A stretch of 44,401 nt of DNA from Candidatus Caenarcanales bacterium (GTDB lineage Bacteria; Cyanobacteriota; Vampirovibrionia; LMEP-6097): positions 1-44,401 of the forward strand of contig CANHDW010000004.1 in the NCBI GenBank assembly GCA_947459525.1. The letters are read 5' to 3'. Of this stretch, positions 1-9,845 are shown piece by piece; the stretch's first letter is position 1, and every line of letters begins with the position of its first letter. Both the position numbers and the translations under genes were made by a program. The notes under the pieces are model-generated. The model did no database searches. It saw only the letters and a program-made list of their open reading frames with translations, and was not told where the DNA came from.

Positions 1-33
1 GGTTCGCGCTAGCCATGCTAATGGCATAAAGTG

Positions 34-72
34 AAGAGAGATGGAATTTCTTGCAGAAATTCCATCTCTCTT
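34..72. terminator. 18-bp perfect inverted repeat with 3-nt loop, likely transcription terminator of an upstream gene
   Basis: aagagagatggaatttct-tgc-agaaattccatctctctt read directly; no long T-run follows, so terminator role is inferred. Confidence 0.55.
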
Positions 73-214
73 GATAAACTTCTCTCTGAAATCTAATTAA
101 CAATTTGCTTAAATTATTAAAAATTTAACTTCAGATCTGAATTCAGGAATATTACTAAACTATCGTGAATGTAAATAAGTTCAATAACTTATTTATTACA
201 GAGGAGATTTTATC

Positions 215-478
215 ATGAATACACCCATTCCACCCGTCACAGCACCAGCCACAGAAGCTTTAAAACCCCTACCAATTAACACCGACAACATCCCACTTGC
301 ACCACCAGCTGGAAAAAAGCCTGAACCTGAAAAAATCTGCTTAGCTGATAAGTTTGGGGGAACAGTACAGAAATTACATGACGCAGGACCTTGGGGGCAA
401 TTAGTAAATATCTTCTTAGTACCATTCGGAGCAGCAGGAGTCTATCAAGATGGTACTAAAGATTGCCCTAGTAACTAA
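215..478 (+). CDS. small Pro-rich hypothetical protein (87 aa)
   Basis: ORF with GAGGAG-like RBS just upstream (cagaggagattttatcatg); no family recognised. Confidence 0.55.
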   Translation: MNTPIPPVTAPATEALKPLPINTDNIPLAPPAGKKPEPEKICLADKFGGTVQKLHDAGPWGQLVNIFLVPFGAAGVYQDGTKDCPSN

Positions 479-547
479 ATACTTAAAACCCTTATCTCGC
501 TACAGAAAATCCCAAGCTCCCCAAATATGCTATTCTAGTGACTTTGG

Positions 548-1900
548 ATGAAAGTTAGCGTTATAGGAACAGGTTACGTAGGATTAGTTACAGCGACATG
601 CTTAGCTTACCTCGGGCATGACGTAGCATGCTTAGATATAGATGAAAAGAAAATAGAAGGTCTTAAGCAAGGGCAGATACCTATCTATGAGCCTAATCTA
701 GACCAGCTTTTAGAAGATACTAAAAAAACTAATAAATTCCCGATATTCACTACCGATCCTAAAATCGCCATGGAGCATGGCGAAATAATTTTTATCGCTG
801 TCGGTACTCCTCCAAAGGAGAACGGGGAGCCTGATCTTCGGTACATTGAAGCTTGTGCTAAAACCATCGGCAAACACGCTAAGCAGGATTGTATCGTTAT
901 TAATAAATCTACAGTGCCAGTAGGCTCTGGGAACTGGGTCTACATGCTCATCGAGCAGGCTAATCCTAAGCTCAATTTCCATGTAGCTTCTAATCCAGAG
1001 TTTCTCAGAGAGGGTTCTGCGATATTCGATACTTTTTATGCAGATCGCATAGTAATCGGAGCAGATGAAAATTTCGCCAGGGCTAAGTTAAAAGAGCTTT
1101 ATAAGCCGCTTATAGAACAGAGTTTCACCCCTCCAAACTACTGCCCAAGACCTCATGGTCAAGCTCATATACCTTTTATCTCGACTGATATCACTAGTGC
1201 AGAGATGATTAAATACAGTGCTAACAGCTTTCTTGCTATGAAAATAAGTTTTGCGAACCAAATCGCAAATATCTGTGATCTTGTCGGGGCTGATGTTACA
1301 GAAGTTATGCAAGGCATCGGTACTGATTCACGTATAGGCGGTAAATTTTTAAATGCTGGTATCGGTTGGGGTGGAAGCTGCTTCGGGAAAGATGTTCAAG
1401 CACTTATTAAAATAGCAGAGGAATATGACTATAATCCAGAGTTGCTGTATGGAACGACTAACGTAAATTATAAACAACGAAACCTAGTTATTAAAAGGCT
1501 TCAAGATCAAATGAAAATCCTTAAAGGTAAAAAAATAGGCTTACTTGGGCTTGCCTTTAAACCTAATACTGATGATCTTAGAGACGCGCCTGCTTTAGAC
1601 ATCGCTAAAGCCTTAATTAAACTTGGTGCGAGTGTCAGCGTTACTGACCCTATAGCTGCTGAAAACTGTAAAAAACAAAACCCAGACCTAGAAGTTAATT
1701 ATGTAAATGACCCTTATGAATTAGCTCAAGGGAAAGATGCTTTAATCTTAGTCACGGAGTGGGATGAATACAGAAAGCTCGATCTAGAAAAGGTTTTCCG
1801 CTTTATGGGCGGATCGAAAATTCTTTTAGACGGTAGAAATATTTATAGCCCCGTTGATGCCAAGAAAATAGGGTTTAATTATATTAGTATCGGTAGATAA
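548..1900 (+). CDS. ugd: UDP-glucose 6-dehydrogenase
   Basis: N-terminal Rossmann [18 protein letters not shown] and GGSCFGKD motifs, full length. Confidence 0.95.
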   Translation: MKVSVIGTGYVGLVTATCLAYLGHDVACLDIDEKKIEGLKQGQIPIYEPNLDQLLEDTKKTNKFPIFTTDPKIAMEHGEIIFIAVGTPPKENGEPDLRYIEACAKTIGKHAKQDCIVINKSTVPVGSGNWVYMLIEQANPKLNFHVASNPEFLREGSAIFDTFYADRIVIGADENFARAKLKELYKPLIEQSFTPPNYCPRPHGQAHIPFISTDITSAEMIKYSANSFLAMKISFANQIANICDLVGADVTEVMQGIGTDSRIGGKFLNAGIGWGGSCFGKDVQALIKIAEEYDYNPELLYGTTNVNYKQRNLVIKRLQDQMKILKGKKIGLLGLAFKPNTDDLRDAPALDIAKALIKLGASVSVTDPIAAENCKKQNPDLEVNYVNDPYELAQGKDALILVTEWDEYRKLDLEKVFRFMGGSKILLDGRNIYSPVDAKKIGFNYISIGR

Positions 1901-1907
1901 TTGGAAT

Positions 1908-2882
1908 GTGATCATGGCTAAAAAAAGTATTTTAATAACCGGTGGAGCTGGCTTTATCGGCTCGCATCTCGCTGAAACGCTGATTCAGGCAGGTGAAAAG
2001 GTTATAGTCGTAGATAATTTAGTCACTGGCAATATTGAAAATATCAGACCTTTACTAAATCATCCTAATTTTAAATTTTTAGAACATAACGTCTCTGAAC
2101 ATATAGAGATAGAGGATGAGCTGGATTGGGTTATGCATTTCGCTAGCCCAGCTAGTCCTATAGATTTTAAAAAATTAGCTATCCCTATTTTAAAAGTGGG
2201 CAGCTTAGGGACGCATAACGCACTAGGTTTAGCTAAAGAAAAAAAGGCTAAGTTCTTCTTAGCGAGTACCTCTGAAGTCTATGGTGATCCACTGATACAT
2301 CCACAGCCTGAAAGCTACTGGGGGAATGTAAATCCGATAGGACCGCGTGGCGTATATGATGAATCGAAACGCTTTGCTGAAGCTATCACTATGGCTTATC
2401 ACCGAGAACACGCTATAGATGTAAGAATTATCAGAATTTTTAATACTTACGGTCCAAGAATGCGTGCTGACGACGGTAGAGTAGTCTGTAATTTTATAAA
2501 TCAAGCACTAGAAAATAAGGACATAACTATCTATGGCGATGGCATGCAGTCAAGAAGCTTCCAGTATGTAGACGATCTAGTAAATGGCATTATTAAACTT
2601 ATGTCCGTGACTCATAATGAGCCAGTAAATCTTGGAAACCCTTATGAATTCACTATGCTAGAGCTTGCTGAAAAAGTTATCGCACTAACTAAATCTAAAT
2701 CTAAAATTATTTTTCTTGAATTACCAGAAGATGATCCGAAGAGACGCAAGCCCGATATTAGTAAAGCTCAAGCCTTGCTAGGCTGGGAACCAATCGTGCA
2801 GCTAGAAGAGGGCTTAGTTAGGACTATCGAATTTTTTAGTCACGAGGTGGCTAGACCTGCATTGAAAGAAGTCACGCTCTAA
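1908..2882 (+). CDS. UDP-glucuronate decarboxylase / NAD-dependent epimerase (UXS-like)
   Basis: [35 protein letters not shown] motifs; immediately downstream of ugd. Confidence 0.9.
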   Translation: MIMAKKSILITGGAGFIGSHLAETLIQAGEKVIVVDNLVTGNIENIRPLLNHPNFKFLEHNVSEHIEIEDELDWVMHFASPASPIDFKKLAIPILKVGSLGTHNALGLAKEKKAKFFLASTSEVYGDPLIHPQPESYWGNVNPIGPRGVYDESKRFAEAITMAYHREHAIDVRIIRIFNTYGPRMRADDGRVVCNFINQALENKDITIYGDGMQSRSFQYVDDLVNGIIKLMSVTHNEPVNLGNPYEFTMLELAEKVIALTKSKSKIIFLELPEDDPKRRKPDISKAQALLGWEPIVQLEEGLVRTIEFFSHEVARPALKEVTL

Positions 2883-2939
2883 AGCTCATTTATTGTATAT
2901 TTAAAAGAACACTGAAGTAAAGTTTTCTGGAGTTATAGG

Positions 2940-4430
2940 TTGGTCGCTGATATTAAAGATTTAAAAATAGATTCTATGAGTTTTGGTCTGCATGCGATAG
3001 CCACAGATCCCGACTCTGGCATTAAAGTTTTTATCGAAAATGCCTGCCCCGGAGATGAACTCAAAGCAGAAATCTATGATGTCCAAAAGGACATGGCTTT
3101 CGCGCATATCGCTGAAATAAGCTCAGCGAGCCCTCTTCGAGAGGAAGACCCGCGCTGTAAATTACATAAAATCTGCGGCTCTTGTCAGTGGCAGCATATA
3201 AAATATGAAGAGCAGTTAAATTTCAAGAGAATCAATCTATTAGATGCTTTTAAGTTAAATAAAGTAAAGCTACCTCGTGAGAACGACGAAAACGCAAAGG
3301 ATGAAGCTCTCAAGCAGCACCAAGGCATTTCAGTGAAAGGCTTAAATAATCCTTGGCACTTTAGAAATAAAGTTATATATCCAGTTGAGACAGTAAAAAG
3401 CACTGGTCGCCTGCTAGCTGGCTATTATAAAACCAAATCAAATGACCTAATCAATATTAAACACTGTCCTATACAGTATTCCATCTTCGAGGAACTTATG
3501 GAAAGTATTAAAGAGCTTTGCTCTGGAGAAGGAGTCGGCACGCCACTTTTAAGGCATATACTTTTAAGATCTAGCTATGATGAAAATGAAGTACTAGTCT
3601 CATTTATACTCAGAAAAAAACTTTTCAAAGCCCGTGATAGACACGCTATTAAAAGAATCTTTGATGTAATTTTACGTGAATTTCCTGAACTTAAAGCTGC
3701 GACGATTAACTATAATGATGACTCTACAAATGTCATTCTAGGAGAGGAAACTGAACTTATCGCTGGTGATAGAGATTATATAGTCGATAAATTAAAAGAT
3801 ATCGAAGTTAAGATTTCGACTAGCAGCTTTTTTCAGATAAATAATGAACAATTCTGTAATATTCTAGAATCCATAAAATCTTTCATAGAGCAATCTACAG
3901 GAGAGAATCACGAAAACGCAGAAAATGGAGTTTCACTACACGCCCAACAGGACCTAAAAGAGACTGACACACAAGGTGCAGTTTCAAGACTAAAAATTCT
4001 AGATGCCTACTCCGGCATCGGCAGCATCTCCCTAAGCCTCGCTAAAGCCTTTCCACAGCACAGCTTTAAATCTTTTGAATTAAACAATGCCGCCGTCATC
4101 AATGCCAAAGATAATATAGAGTTAAATAATTTAAATAATCTAGAAGTAGAACTTGCAAGTGCTGAAGAGTATTTCAAAGAAGAACAGAATTTAGATTTCG
4201 ATATAATAATTCTAAACCCCCCTCGTAAAGGCTGTTCTAATAAAATTTTAGAAAATATTAGTAAAAGTAATGCTAAAGCAATAATCTATTTAAGCTGCAA
4301 TCCCAGCACCTTAGCAAGAGATATAAAAATTTTAGAGAGAACTGATTTTAAATTAGAGGAGATAAAAGCCTTCGATATGTTTCCTCACACTTTTCATTTA
4401 GAGACTCTTGTGCTGCTCACTAAGAATTAG
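2940..4430 (+). CDS. RumA/TrmA-type RNA (uracil-5-)-methyltransferase
   Basis: TRAM-like N-terminus, CGSCQWQH Fe-S cluster motif, NPPRKG and YLSCNPSTLARD motifs; TTG start; contains two repeat-derived inserts. Confidence 0.9.
   Translation: MVADIKDLKIDSMSFGLHAIATDPDSGIKVFIENACPGDELKAEIYDVQKDMAFAHIAEISSASPLREEDPRCKLHKICGSCQWQHIKYEEQLNFKRINLLDAFKLNKVKLPRENDENAKDEALKQHQGISVKGLNNPWHFRNKVIYPVETVKSTGRLLAGYYKTKSNDLINIKHCPIQYSIFEELMESIKELCSGEGVGTPLLRHILLRSSYDENEVLVSFILRKKLFKARDRHAIKRIFDVILREFPELKAATINYNDDSTNVILGEETELIAGDRDYIVDKLKDIEVKISTSSFFQINNEQFCNILESIKSFIEQSTGENHENAENGVSLHAQQDLKETDTQGAVSRLKILDAYSGIGSISLSLAKAFPQHSFKSFELNNAAVINAKDNIELNNLNNLEVELASAEEYFKEEQNLDFDIIILNPPRKGCSNKILENISKSNAKAIIYLSCNPSTLARDIKILERTDFKLEEIKAFDMFPHTFHLETLVLLTKN
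3279..3310 (+). repeat. Interspersed coding repeat copy (in rumA-like CDS, copy 1, diverged)
   Basis: gaacgacgaaaacgcaaaggatgaagct compared with consensus gaCGACaAAAACGCAgAaaatggagtt; encodes ENDENAKDEA. Confidence 0.6.
3909..3947 (+). repeat. Interspersed coding repeat copy (in rumA-like CDS, copy 2)
   Basis: cacgaaaacgcagaaaatggagtttcactacacgcccaa; nearly identical to intergenic copy at 5771-5807; encodes HENAENGVSLHAQ. Confidence 0.88.
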
Positions 4431-4435
4431 ATTTG

Positions 4436-4473
4436 GGTGCTGCTCGCAAACGCGCAAGTTACAAGACTGAAGA
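4436..4473 (+). repeat. Interspersed repeat, upstream-module copy between convergent genes
   Basis: tgctgctcgcaaacgcgcaagttacaagactga matches reverse complement of 12523-12552 (ggcactgctcgcaaacgtgcaagttcaaggct). Confidence 0.75.
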
Positions 4474-4479
4474 GAGCTC

Positions 4480-5736
4480 TTAGACCACACTCAAAAACCG
4501 CTCCTCTAAATAATCCAGAATTATCTGCTTGAATTCAGTAGCTATATTCTCCCCTTCTAAAGTCTTTACCTGCTTCCCATCTATAAATACTGGAGCCTTA
4601 GGGCTCTCATTATCACCAGGTAGACTGATTCCGATATCAGCGTACTTAGACTCACCCGGACCATTTACTATACATCCCATAACTGCTATCTTAAGCCTTT
4701 CAGCTCCGGGATACTTTCCCTGCCAAGCTTTCATATTCACTTGAGTAAATTCATTAATATCTTCAGCTAATTTTTGAAAATAAGTGCTGCTAGTTCTACC
4801 ACAGCCTGGGCAGCTCGTTATAGATGGCTTAAAAAAAGCTATGTCCATAGCCTGTAAAAGCTCCTGACAAGCCTGCACTTCTAAAGTCCTGTCTGCAAGA
4901 GGATTAAGCTTCTTATCATCAGCGCTAGGAGTTAGTGACATACGAATAGTATCACCGATGCCCTCACTTAAAAGAATCCCCATAGCAACTGAACTTGAAA
5001 TCATACCTTTAATTGGAGTGCCTGCTTCTGTCAGACCTAAATGTAAGGGAAATTTACAGGCAGCAGCGACACGGCGATAGATATTAATTAAATCCTGCAC
5101 CTCAGACATTTTCACACTAATAACTATTTTCTCCTGCTTTAATCCCTCTGCAATAGCGAGTTCCGCTGACCTTAGAGCACTTGCCGTCATCGCTTCATAA
5201 ATGACTTCTTTAAAACTTATCTTTTCGCTATCTGGTTTTTCAGCATTAATTTCCATAAAATCACTAAGCAGATCTTGATCTAAAGAACCCCAATTTACGC
5301 CTATTCGCACTGGTTTATCTAAGTCTTTAGCGATATTAATAATCGTCGAAAAATTATAATCGTGCTTTTCACCATAACCGACATTACCTGGATTAATACG
5401 ATATTTAGTTAAAGCTTCTGCACACTTTGGATATTTTGCTAAAAGTAAGTGGCCATTATAGTGAAAGTCACCAACTAAGGGGATCTGAAAACCCTGCTTA
5501 TTTAATTCACTTACAATCAAAGGCACTGCCTCAGCAGCAGCTTCATCTTTAACCGTAAGCCTAACGACAGCAGAGCCAGCTATATATAATTCCTTAATTT
5601 GCTCGACAGTAGCAGTAACGTTTTGAGTTGGAGTATTAGTCATAGACTGAACTAATATCGGGTGCTGCGAACCCACAGCAAGCTTATCAGAGAGAATAAC
5701 TTGATATGTTTCACGACGAAGCTTGAAAGTATTCAT
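4480..5736 (-). CDS. ispG: (E)-4-hydroxy-3-methylbut-2-enyl-diphosphate synthase (GcpE/IspG)
   Basis: VQSMTNTPT, RINPGNVG, SCPGCGRT, MGCIVNGPGE motifs. Confidence 0.96.
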   Translation of the reverse strand: MNTFKLRRETYQVILSDKLAVGSQHPILVQSMTNTPTQNVTATVEQIKELYIAGSAVVRLTVKDEAAAEAVPLIVSELNKQGFQIPLVGDFHYNGHLLLAKYPKCAEALTKYRINPGNVGYGEKHDYNFSTIINIAKDLDKPVRIGVNWGSLDQDLLSDFMEINAEKPDSEKISFKEVIYEAMTASALRSAELAIAEGLKQEKIVISVKMSEVQDLINIYRRVAAACKFPLHLGLTEAGTPIKGMISSSVAMGILLSEGIGDTIRMSLTPSADDKKLNPLADRTLEVQACQELLQAMDIAFFKPSITSCPGCGRTSSTYFQKLAEDINEFTQVNMKAWQGKYPGAERLKIAVMGCIVNGPGESKYADIGISLPGDNESPKAPVFIDGKQVKTLEGENIATEFKQIILDYLEERFLSVV

Positions 5737-5754
5737 AGATATTTAATTTTAACA

Positions 5755-5806
5755 GGGCGTGTAGCCGAACGAACAAACGCAGAAATTAGAGTTTCACTAC
5801 ACGCCC
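5755..5806 (+). repeat. Interspersed repeat, intergenic copy with perfect 10-bp terminal inverted repeats
   Basis: gggcgtgtag (5755-5764) ... ctacacgccc (5797-5806); interior aacgcagaaattagagtttca. Confidence 0.9.
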
Positions 5807-5882
5807 AAGTTAACAGAAACTTAATAAGATCATGATACAGATAAGCCAAGACTGAAAATTTAGGTAAATTGGAGATATTTTA

Positions 5883-6074
5883 ATGTCAAGTTCCTTCGAA
5901 AATTTTGATTTTTTCAGCAAAAAAGATGATTTACGCATTAGCTCAAATCAAAAATACACAGCAAAGCTAAATAACGGCAGCACTCTAAGTCAGCCATTAA
6001 AGAGCTTTAAAGATATTTTTAAAGATATAAATGCTCTTAGTGAAAGCGAAGAAGTAAAGCCTCAAAAAGAATAG
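5883..6074 (+). CDS. small hypothetical protein (63 aa)
   Basis: ORF preceded by ggag; directly upstream of the oxygenase-like ORF. Confidence 0.5.
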   Translation: MSSSFENFDFFSKKDDLRISSNQKYTAKLNNGSTLSQPLKSFKDIFKDINALSESEEVKPQKE

Positions 6075-6092
6075 GGGTATAATTTCTTAGTA

Positions 6093-6842
6093 ATGTACGA
6101 GAATGTAGATTTTCTAACACTAGAAGAGTGCAAGGAAGTTAGAGAGAAACTTTTTAGCCTGAAAGAGTTCTGGATAGACAGATCTAGAGCTTTGTCACCT
6201 TTTGATGATGTCCCTTTTTACTGTCTTGGCGTGGCTAGTTATATAGACTGTATAAGACCAGGTGAATCGCACCTTTATTTCGATAACGCTAAATTAACTA
6301 ATAAAATCATAAAAGAAAATTTCCCTCAGCTCTTTAAGAGGCTTGAGGAAACTTTAGCTAAAGAATTTTCCTGTGAAATTAAATACATAGATGACTTCGC
6401 AGTACCAGGGTTTCAAATTTATCTAGCTGACTGGTTTTTCGAAGATTTTATGGGACCTAAACACTGTGATTTTCATCATTATTTACTCGACTGGAAGAAA
6501 TATGGTGTAGATTTTGACCCGAAAGAAAATCTTAGCTTCACTGCATCTATAAACTTACCGAAGTCTGGTGGTGGGATATATATGTGGGATAAAACTTATG
6601 ATTACGAAACAGAACGTCTAAAGAATCTTAGCTATGAACAGCATCGCGATCAAATGTACAATATAGAACTCCCAGATGAAGAAAGGACTTATTTTCAGTA
6701 TGAACTAGGAAAAATATTTTTCCACTCTGGTAACAGATATCACCAGGTAGCTGAAGTTCATGAAATGGAGAACGATGATGAAAGAATCACTCTCCAAGGG
6801 CATGCTGTAAAAGCTGGTAATACTTTGTATCTCTTCTGGTAA
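6093..6842 (+). CDS. 2OG-Fe(II) oxygenase-like protein (double-stranded beta-helix)
   Basis: KHCDFHHYL (HxD), FTASINLPKSGGGIYMWD, IFFHSGNRYHQVAEV (distal H), RITLQGH (R) arranged as in 2OG oxygenases. Confidence 0.6.
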   Translation: MYENVDFLTLEECKEVREKLFSLKEFWIDRSRALSPFDDVPFYCLGVASYIDCIRPGESHLYFDNAKLTNKIIKENFPQLFKRLEETLAKEFSCEIKYIDDFAVPGFQIYLADWFFEDFMGPKHCDFHHYLLDWKKYGVDFDPKENLSFTASINLPKSGGGIYMWDKTYDYETERLKNLSYEQHRDQMYNIELPDEERTYFQYELGKIFFHSGNRYHQVAEVHEMENDDERITLQGHAVKAGNTLYLFW

Positions 6843-6975
6843 TAACTATTGAATTAAAAGACTTTATTTTTAATTAGTTCGTTAACGAATTTTTAACCGA
6901 GCTGGTTTATAAACTTACTTGAGTGGTAAAGACGTTTATACAGTCTTACCTAATTAGTCAAATCGAGGTTAACAT

Positions 6976-7758
6976 ATGAGTGGTATAGATACAGGTTTAA
7001 GAGATAGATTAGAGAGTAACGTAAGCACAGCGGCTTCAGCCGTTGACACTTCAACTATTGAGCATGAAACATATAGCGCGACTCAGGCTGGTGCAGAGAG
7101 AAGTATTAGCGTCAAGGAAGCCGCTAAGGCTAATGCTCAGGCCACTATTGATAATCCGCCAATGCAGACTATTACAGAAAGTTCTAAAAAAGGCAGTAGC
7201 TCTAAGCAGGTCGTAGACGAGAATGCAGTATCTGCTGCTAAAGCTGATCTAGTTCAGTTAGGAACAGAAATCGCTGCCCTTGAAGAGGAAGCAGCAACTG
7301 CTAAAAGTGATGCAAATACCGCATCGGAAACTAAAGAAACTAGTCAAGGTGAACTTGATGAAAATGTTAGCCAATTATCAACTTTTAATGAAGCTGATGA
7401 CTTATTAACCAAATTTAGTGATGCTTTTAGTGGTACTGATGGCTTCGCGAATAAAGGCGAAGAAGATGCTGCCTTAACAAGACTAGGTGATTATACAAAT
7501 AAAATTAAAGAATGGGGCGATATAGATGATGACGGAATAGATGACGGTCAGCATTTCGCAGATGCAGTAAATGGTTTCCTCTATGGTGAAGGTGGTTACC
7601 TTAGCCAAGATAGAAAATATGAATCTGATTATATAGCAGCTGGTGAAGTCGCACCTTGGAAGCAAGTCGCAACAACTACAGAAAGTACTGATTCGTCAGA
7701 TACTGGCGTAGCTGGTGATAGCAGTTCTGAAGAATTGCAGAGTATAGTATTTGGTTAA
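6976..7758 (+). CDS. hypothetical Ala/Ser/Thr-rich coiled-coil protein with DxDxDGxxD motif
   Basis: ORF with gaggt RBS; GDIDDDGIDDG resembles a Ca-binding loop; no family recognised. Confidence 0.65.
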   Translation: MSGIDTGLRDRLESNVSTAASAVDTSTIEHETYSATQAGAERSISVKEAAKANAQATIDNPPMQTITESSKKGSSSKQVVDENAVSAAKADLVQLGTEIAALEEEAATAKSDANTASETKETSQGELDENVSQLSTFNEADDLLTKFSDAFSGTDGFANKGEEDAALTRLGDYTNKIKEWGDIDDDGIDDGQHFADAVNGFLYGEGGYLSQDRKYESDYIAAGEVAPWKQVATTTESTDSSDTGVAGDSSSEELQSIVFG

Positions 7759-7798
7759 TTACTAACATAGCTAGAAGGATAAATTAAGGAACTAAAAA

Positions 7799-8485
7799 AT
7801 GACTAAAACTCTTGAAAATCCAAATAAACAGAGGATTCTAGATACTCTAAAGGAGCAAACTGCTAGATTCAGGCATACAGTAGAGAACTGCTTTCACTCA
7901 CCGTTTAAAGCTTTTGAACAAAAGTACATAAATAGTGCAAGTTACCGCAAGGCTCTCAAGTTAGCTTGTGGCATAGAAGATAATTTAGAGAACGGTATGA
8001 GTATTAATAGCGGCACTGTACTCTTAAAAGGTAAATTCAGTGACTCAGATGGTCATCTCAGAGCATCATTCGATGTAGAACACGGGCAAGTCTTCTACAC
8101 CGCTCATGACGAGGATATTTATAAATTAACTATAGAAACTAGACCTAGTAATAAATTTATAAATAATCTTGAAAAGCTTGATGAAGAGAGCATCAATGAA
8201 TGTATTCAGCGTTACTCGAACCGCCTTTATATAGATCTCAGAGATACTGTTACTTTAAGAAAAGCTAAAGAAGTATTTTCTGATGATTATGTTTTAAAAA
8301 ATTTACCACTTAATAGTGGTGCTGGAAAAGTCGCTTCTAGATTCGTTATCTGGCATATAAGGGCATATAGAAAAGCTTTCTATAGATATTATATTCAAGC
8401 TAAAAGTCTCTGGGAAGGCTCTGGCTTCAAGAATGCTCGCTCTCTTGTCAGTGAATTTAAACGCAGAGGAATTTGCGAGGAGTAA
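7799..8485 (+). CDS. hypothetical protein (228 aa)
   Basis: ORF closely downstream of the previous gene; no family recognised. Confidence 0.65.
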   Translation: MTKTLENPNKQRILDTLKEQTARFRHTVENCFHSPFKAFEQKYINSASYRKALKLACGIEDNLENGMSINSGTVLLKGKFSDSDGHLRASFDVEHGQVFYTAHDEDIYKLTIETRPSNKFINNLEKLDEESINECIQRYSNRLYIDLRDTVTLRKAKEVFSDDYVLKNLPLNSGAGKVASRFVIWHIRAYRKAFYRYYIQAKSLWEGSGFKNARSLVSEFKRRGICEE

Positions 8486-8581
8486 ATATTATAGCAGGTG
8501 ACTTTACTAGCATCATGCGAGGAGTTATGACAGAAGGAACTGCCCTGAAGGAATTTTACTGAAAACCAAAAGGATTATACT

Positions 8582-9523
8582 ATGGCAAAACTAGACACAA
8601 TCAGGCAAGATTCGCTCAGCGAAGTAACTAAAACTAGAGAAGCTGGGCAAGCAACGGGTGCTGGTATAGTTGAGAGTACTTTTGCTGAGACTAACGCCGA
8701 TGAACTGAGAGAGCATTTAGAAGGTGTCAAAAAGCAAGGAGCCGCTAATATTGAAGCGGCGAAAGCTACATCGACAGAAGCAGCGGGACAGGCCCAAACT
8801 CAACAAGGTGGCACACAAGTAATGGTAGGGCAAACTATGATGGCTGGAGCAGGTGTCATGGCGGCATCTGGACTGGGAGCCATCGCTAGCGTAGGGACAT
8901 TTGCCGCAGGTGCAGCTCTGGTAGCAACAGGTCAAGGGAACCAAGCAGAAGGAGGGCAAAAAATTGCAGAAGCTCCTCCGATGGTAGCTCAAGCTGCCGA
9001 TCTCAGCAATCAAAGCGAAGGTCACTTCAATAAGGCTGAGCTAATTAAAAGTCAAAAAGAAACAGAACAAGCTGCTGCTGAAGATTCTTCTGATCCTGAT
9101 TCTGCAAAAGAGACAGGAAAAGATAAAGGATATTATGTAGCCGATTCTGGTAATGCTGGGGCTTCTACTGATGATGAATTAGTCGCAGATCGTCTCACCG
9201 ATGGTGAAAAAGCTATTAATGAAAAACTTGGCATTGTCACGGCTTCAGCTACGGATGGAGATGGTACTGCTGCGACTGATGAAAGCTCAATTGCAAGTCG
9301 ATTAAATACGATTACTGGTAATATAAATGGTCTTGTTGACACAAAAGCAGATCAAACTGATGATGAAAAAGCCATTAATGAAAAACTCGGCATTAGTACT
9401 GCTTCAGCTACAGATGGAGATATTACTACTGCGACTGATGAAAGCTCAATTGCAAGTCGATTGAAAGACGGAGCTGGAGAAGTAAATGATCTTCTTGGGG
9501 TAGAAAAGGAGAAAGTCGGGTGA
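8582..9523 (+). CDS. hypothetical protein with central Gly/Ala hydrophobic segment and C-terminal tandem repeats
   Basis: VMVGQTMMAGAGVMAASGLGAIASVGTFAAGAALVATG segment; internal 53-aa-period duplication. Confidence 0.7.
   Translation: MAKLDTIRQDSLSEVTKTREAGQATGAGIVESTFAETNADELREHLEGVKKQGAANIEAAKATSTEAAGQAQTQQGGTQVMVGQTMMAGAGVMAASGLGAIASVGTFAAGAALVATGQGNQAEGGQKIAEAPPMVAQAADLSNQSEGHFNKAELIKSQKETEQAAAEDSSDPDSAKETGKDKGYYVADSGNAGASTDDELVADRLTDGEKAINEKLGIVTASATDGDGTAATDESSIASRLNTITGNINGLVDTKADQTDDEKAINEKLGISTASATDGDITTATDESSIASRLKDGAGEVNDLLGVEKEKVG
9200..9466 (+). repeat. two-copy intragenic tandem repeat, period 159 bp (53 aa)
   Basis: EKAINEKLGI(V/S)TASATDGD..(A/T)ATDESSIASRL occurs twice; DNA units begin at 9200 and 9359. 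Confidence 0.93.
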
Positions 9524-9825
9524 ACAGTGGTCTTAAAACTATAGAAATAATTACAGAGTTTTCTAAAGATTCCTCTGCTGATCATGATTACAAGTCTCTA
9601 AATAATTTAATTTATGACTTATGTGTAGAGAATGGTTTAAGAGATGAAACAGCCATACCTAAAATATCAGAAGCTGATTATAAAACCCTAGAAAAGATGC
9701 TTGCAGAATTGGGAAACGAAAGCGTTGCTTTAAGTTTTGAATCTTTTAAGGTAGAACATATCGAATTAAACCAAGAACCTTTCTCTTTTGCGGCTTACAT
9801 AGAGCATCTCAGGGAGAGATACTAA
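9520..9825 (+). CDS. hypothetical protein (101 aa), possibly translationally coupled
   Basis: GTG start overlaps upstream stop as GTGA; no family recognised. Confidence 0.6.
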   Translation: MNSGLKTIEIITEFSKDSSADHDYKSLNNLIYDLCVENGLRDETAIPKISEADYKTLEKMLAELGNESVALSFESFKVEHIELNQEPFSFAAYIEHLRERY

Positions 9826-9845
9826 AAAATCTTGAAAAGATAAAA

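Noticed and set aside
8460-8485. aacgcagaggaatttgcgaggag near the end of ORF 7799 resembling the core
   Set aside because: Too diverged after aacgcaga; probably coincidence with a ribosome-binding-site-like sequence.
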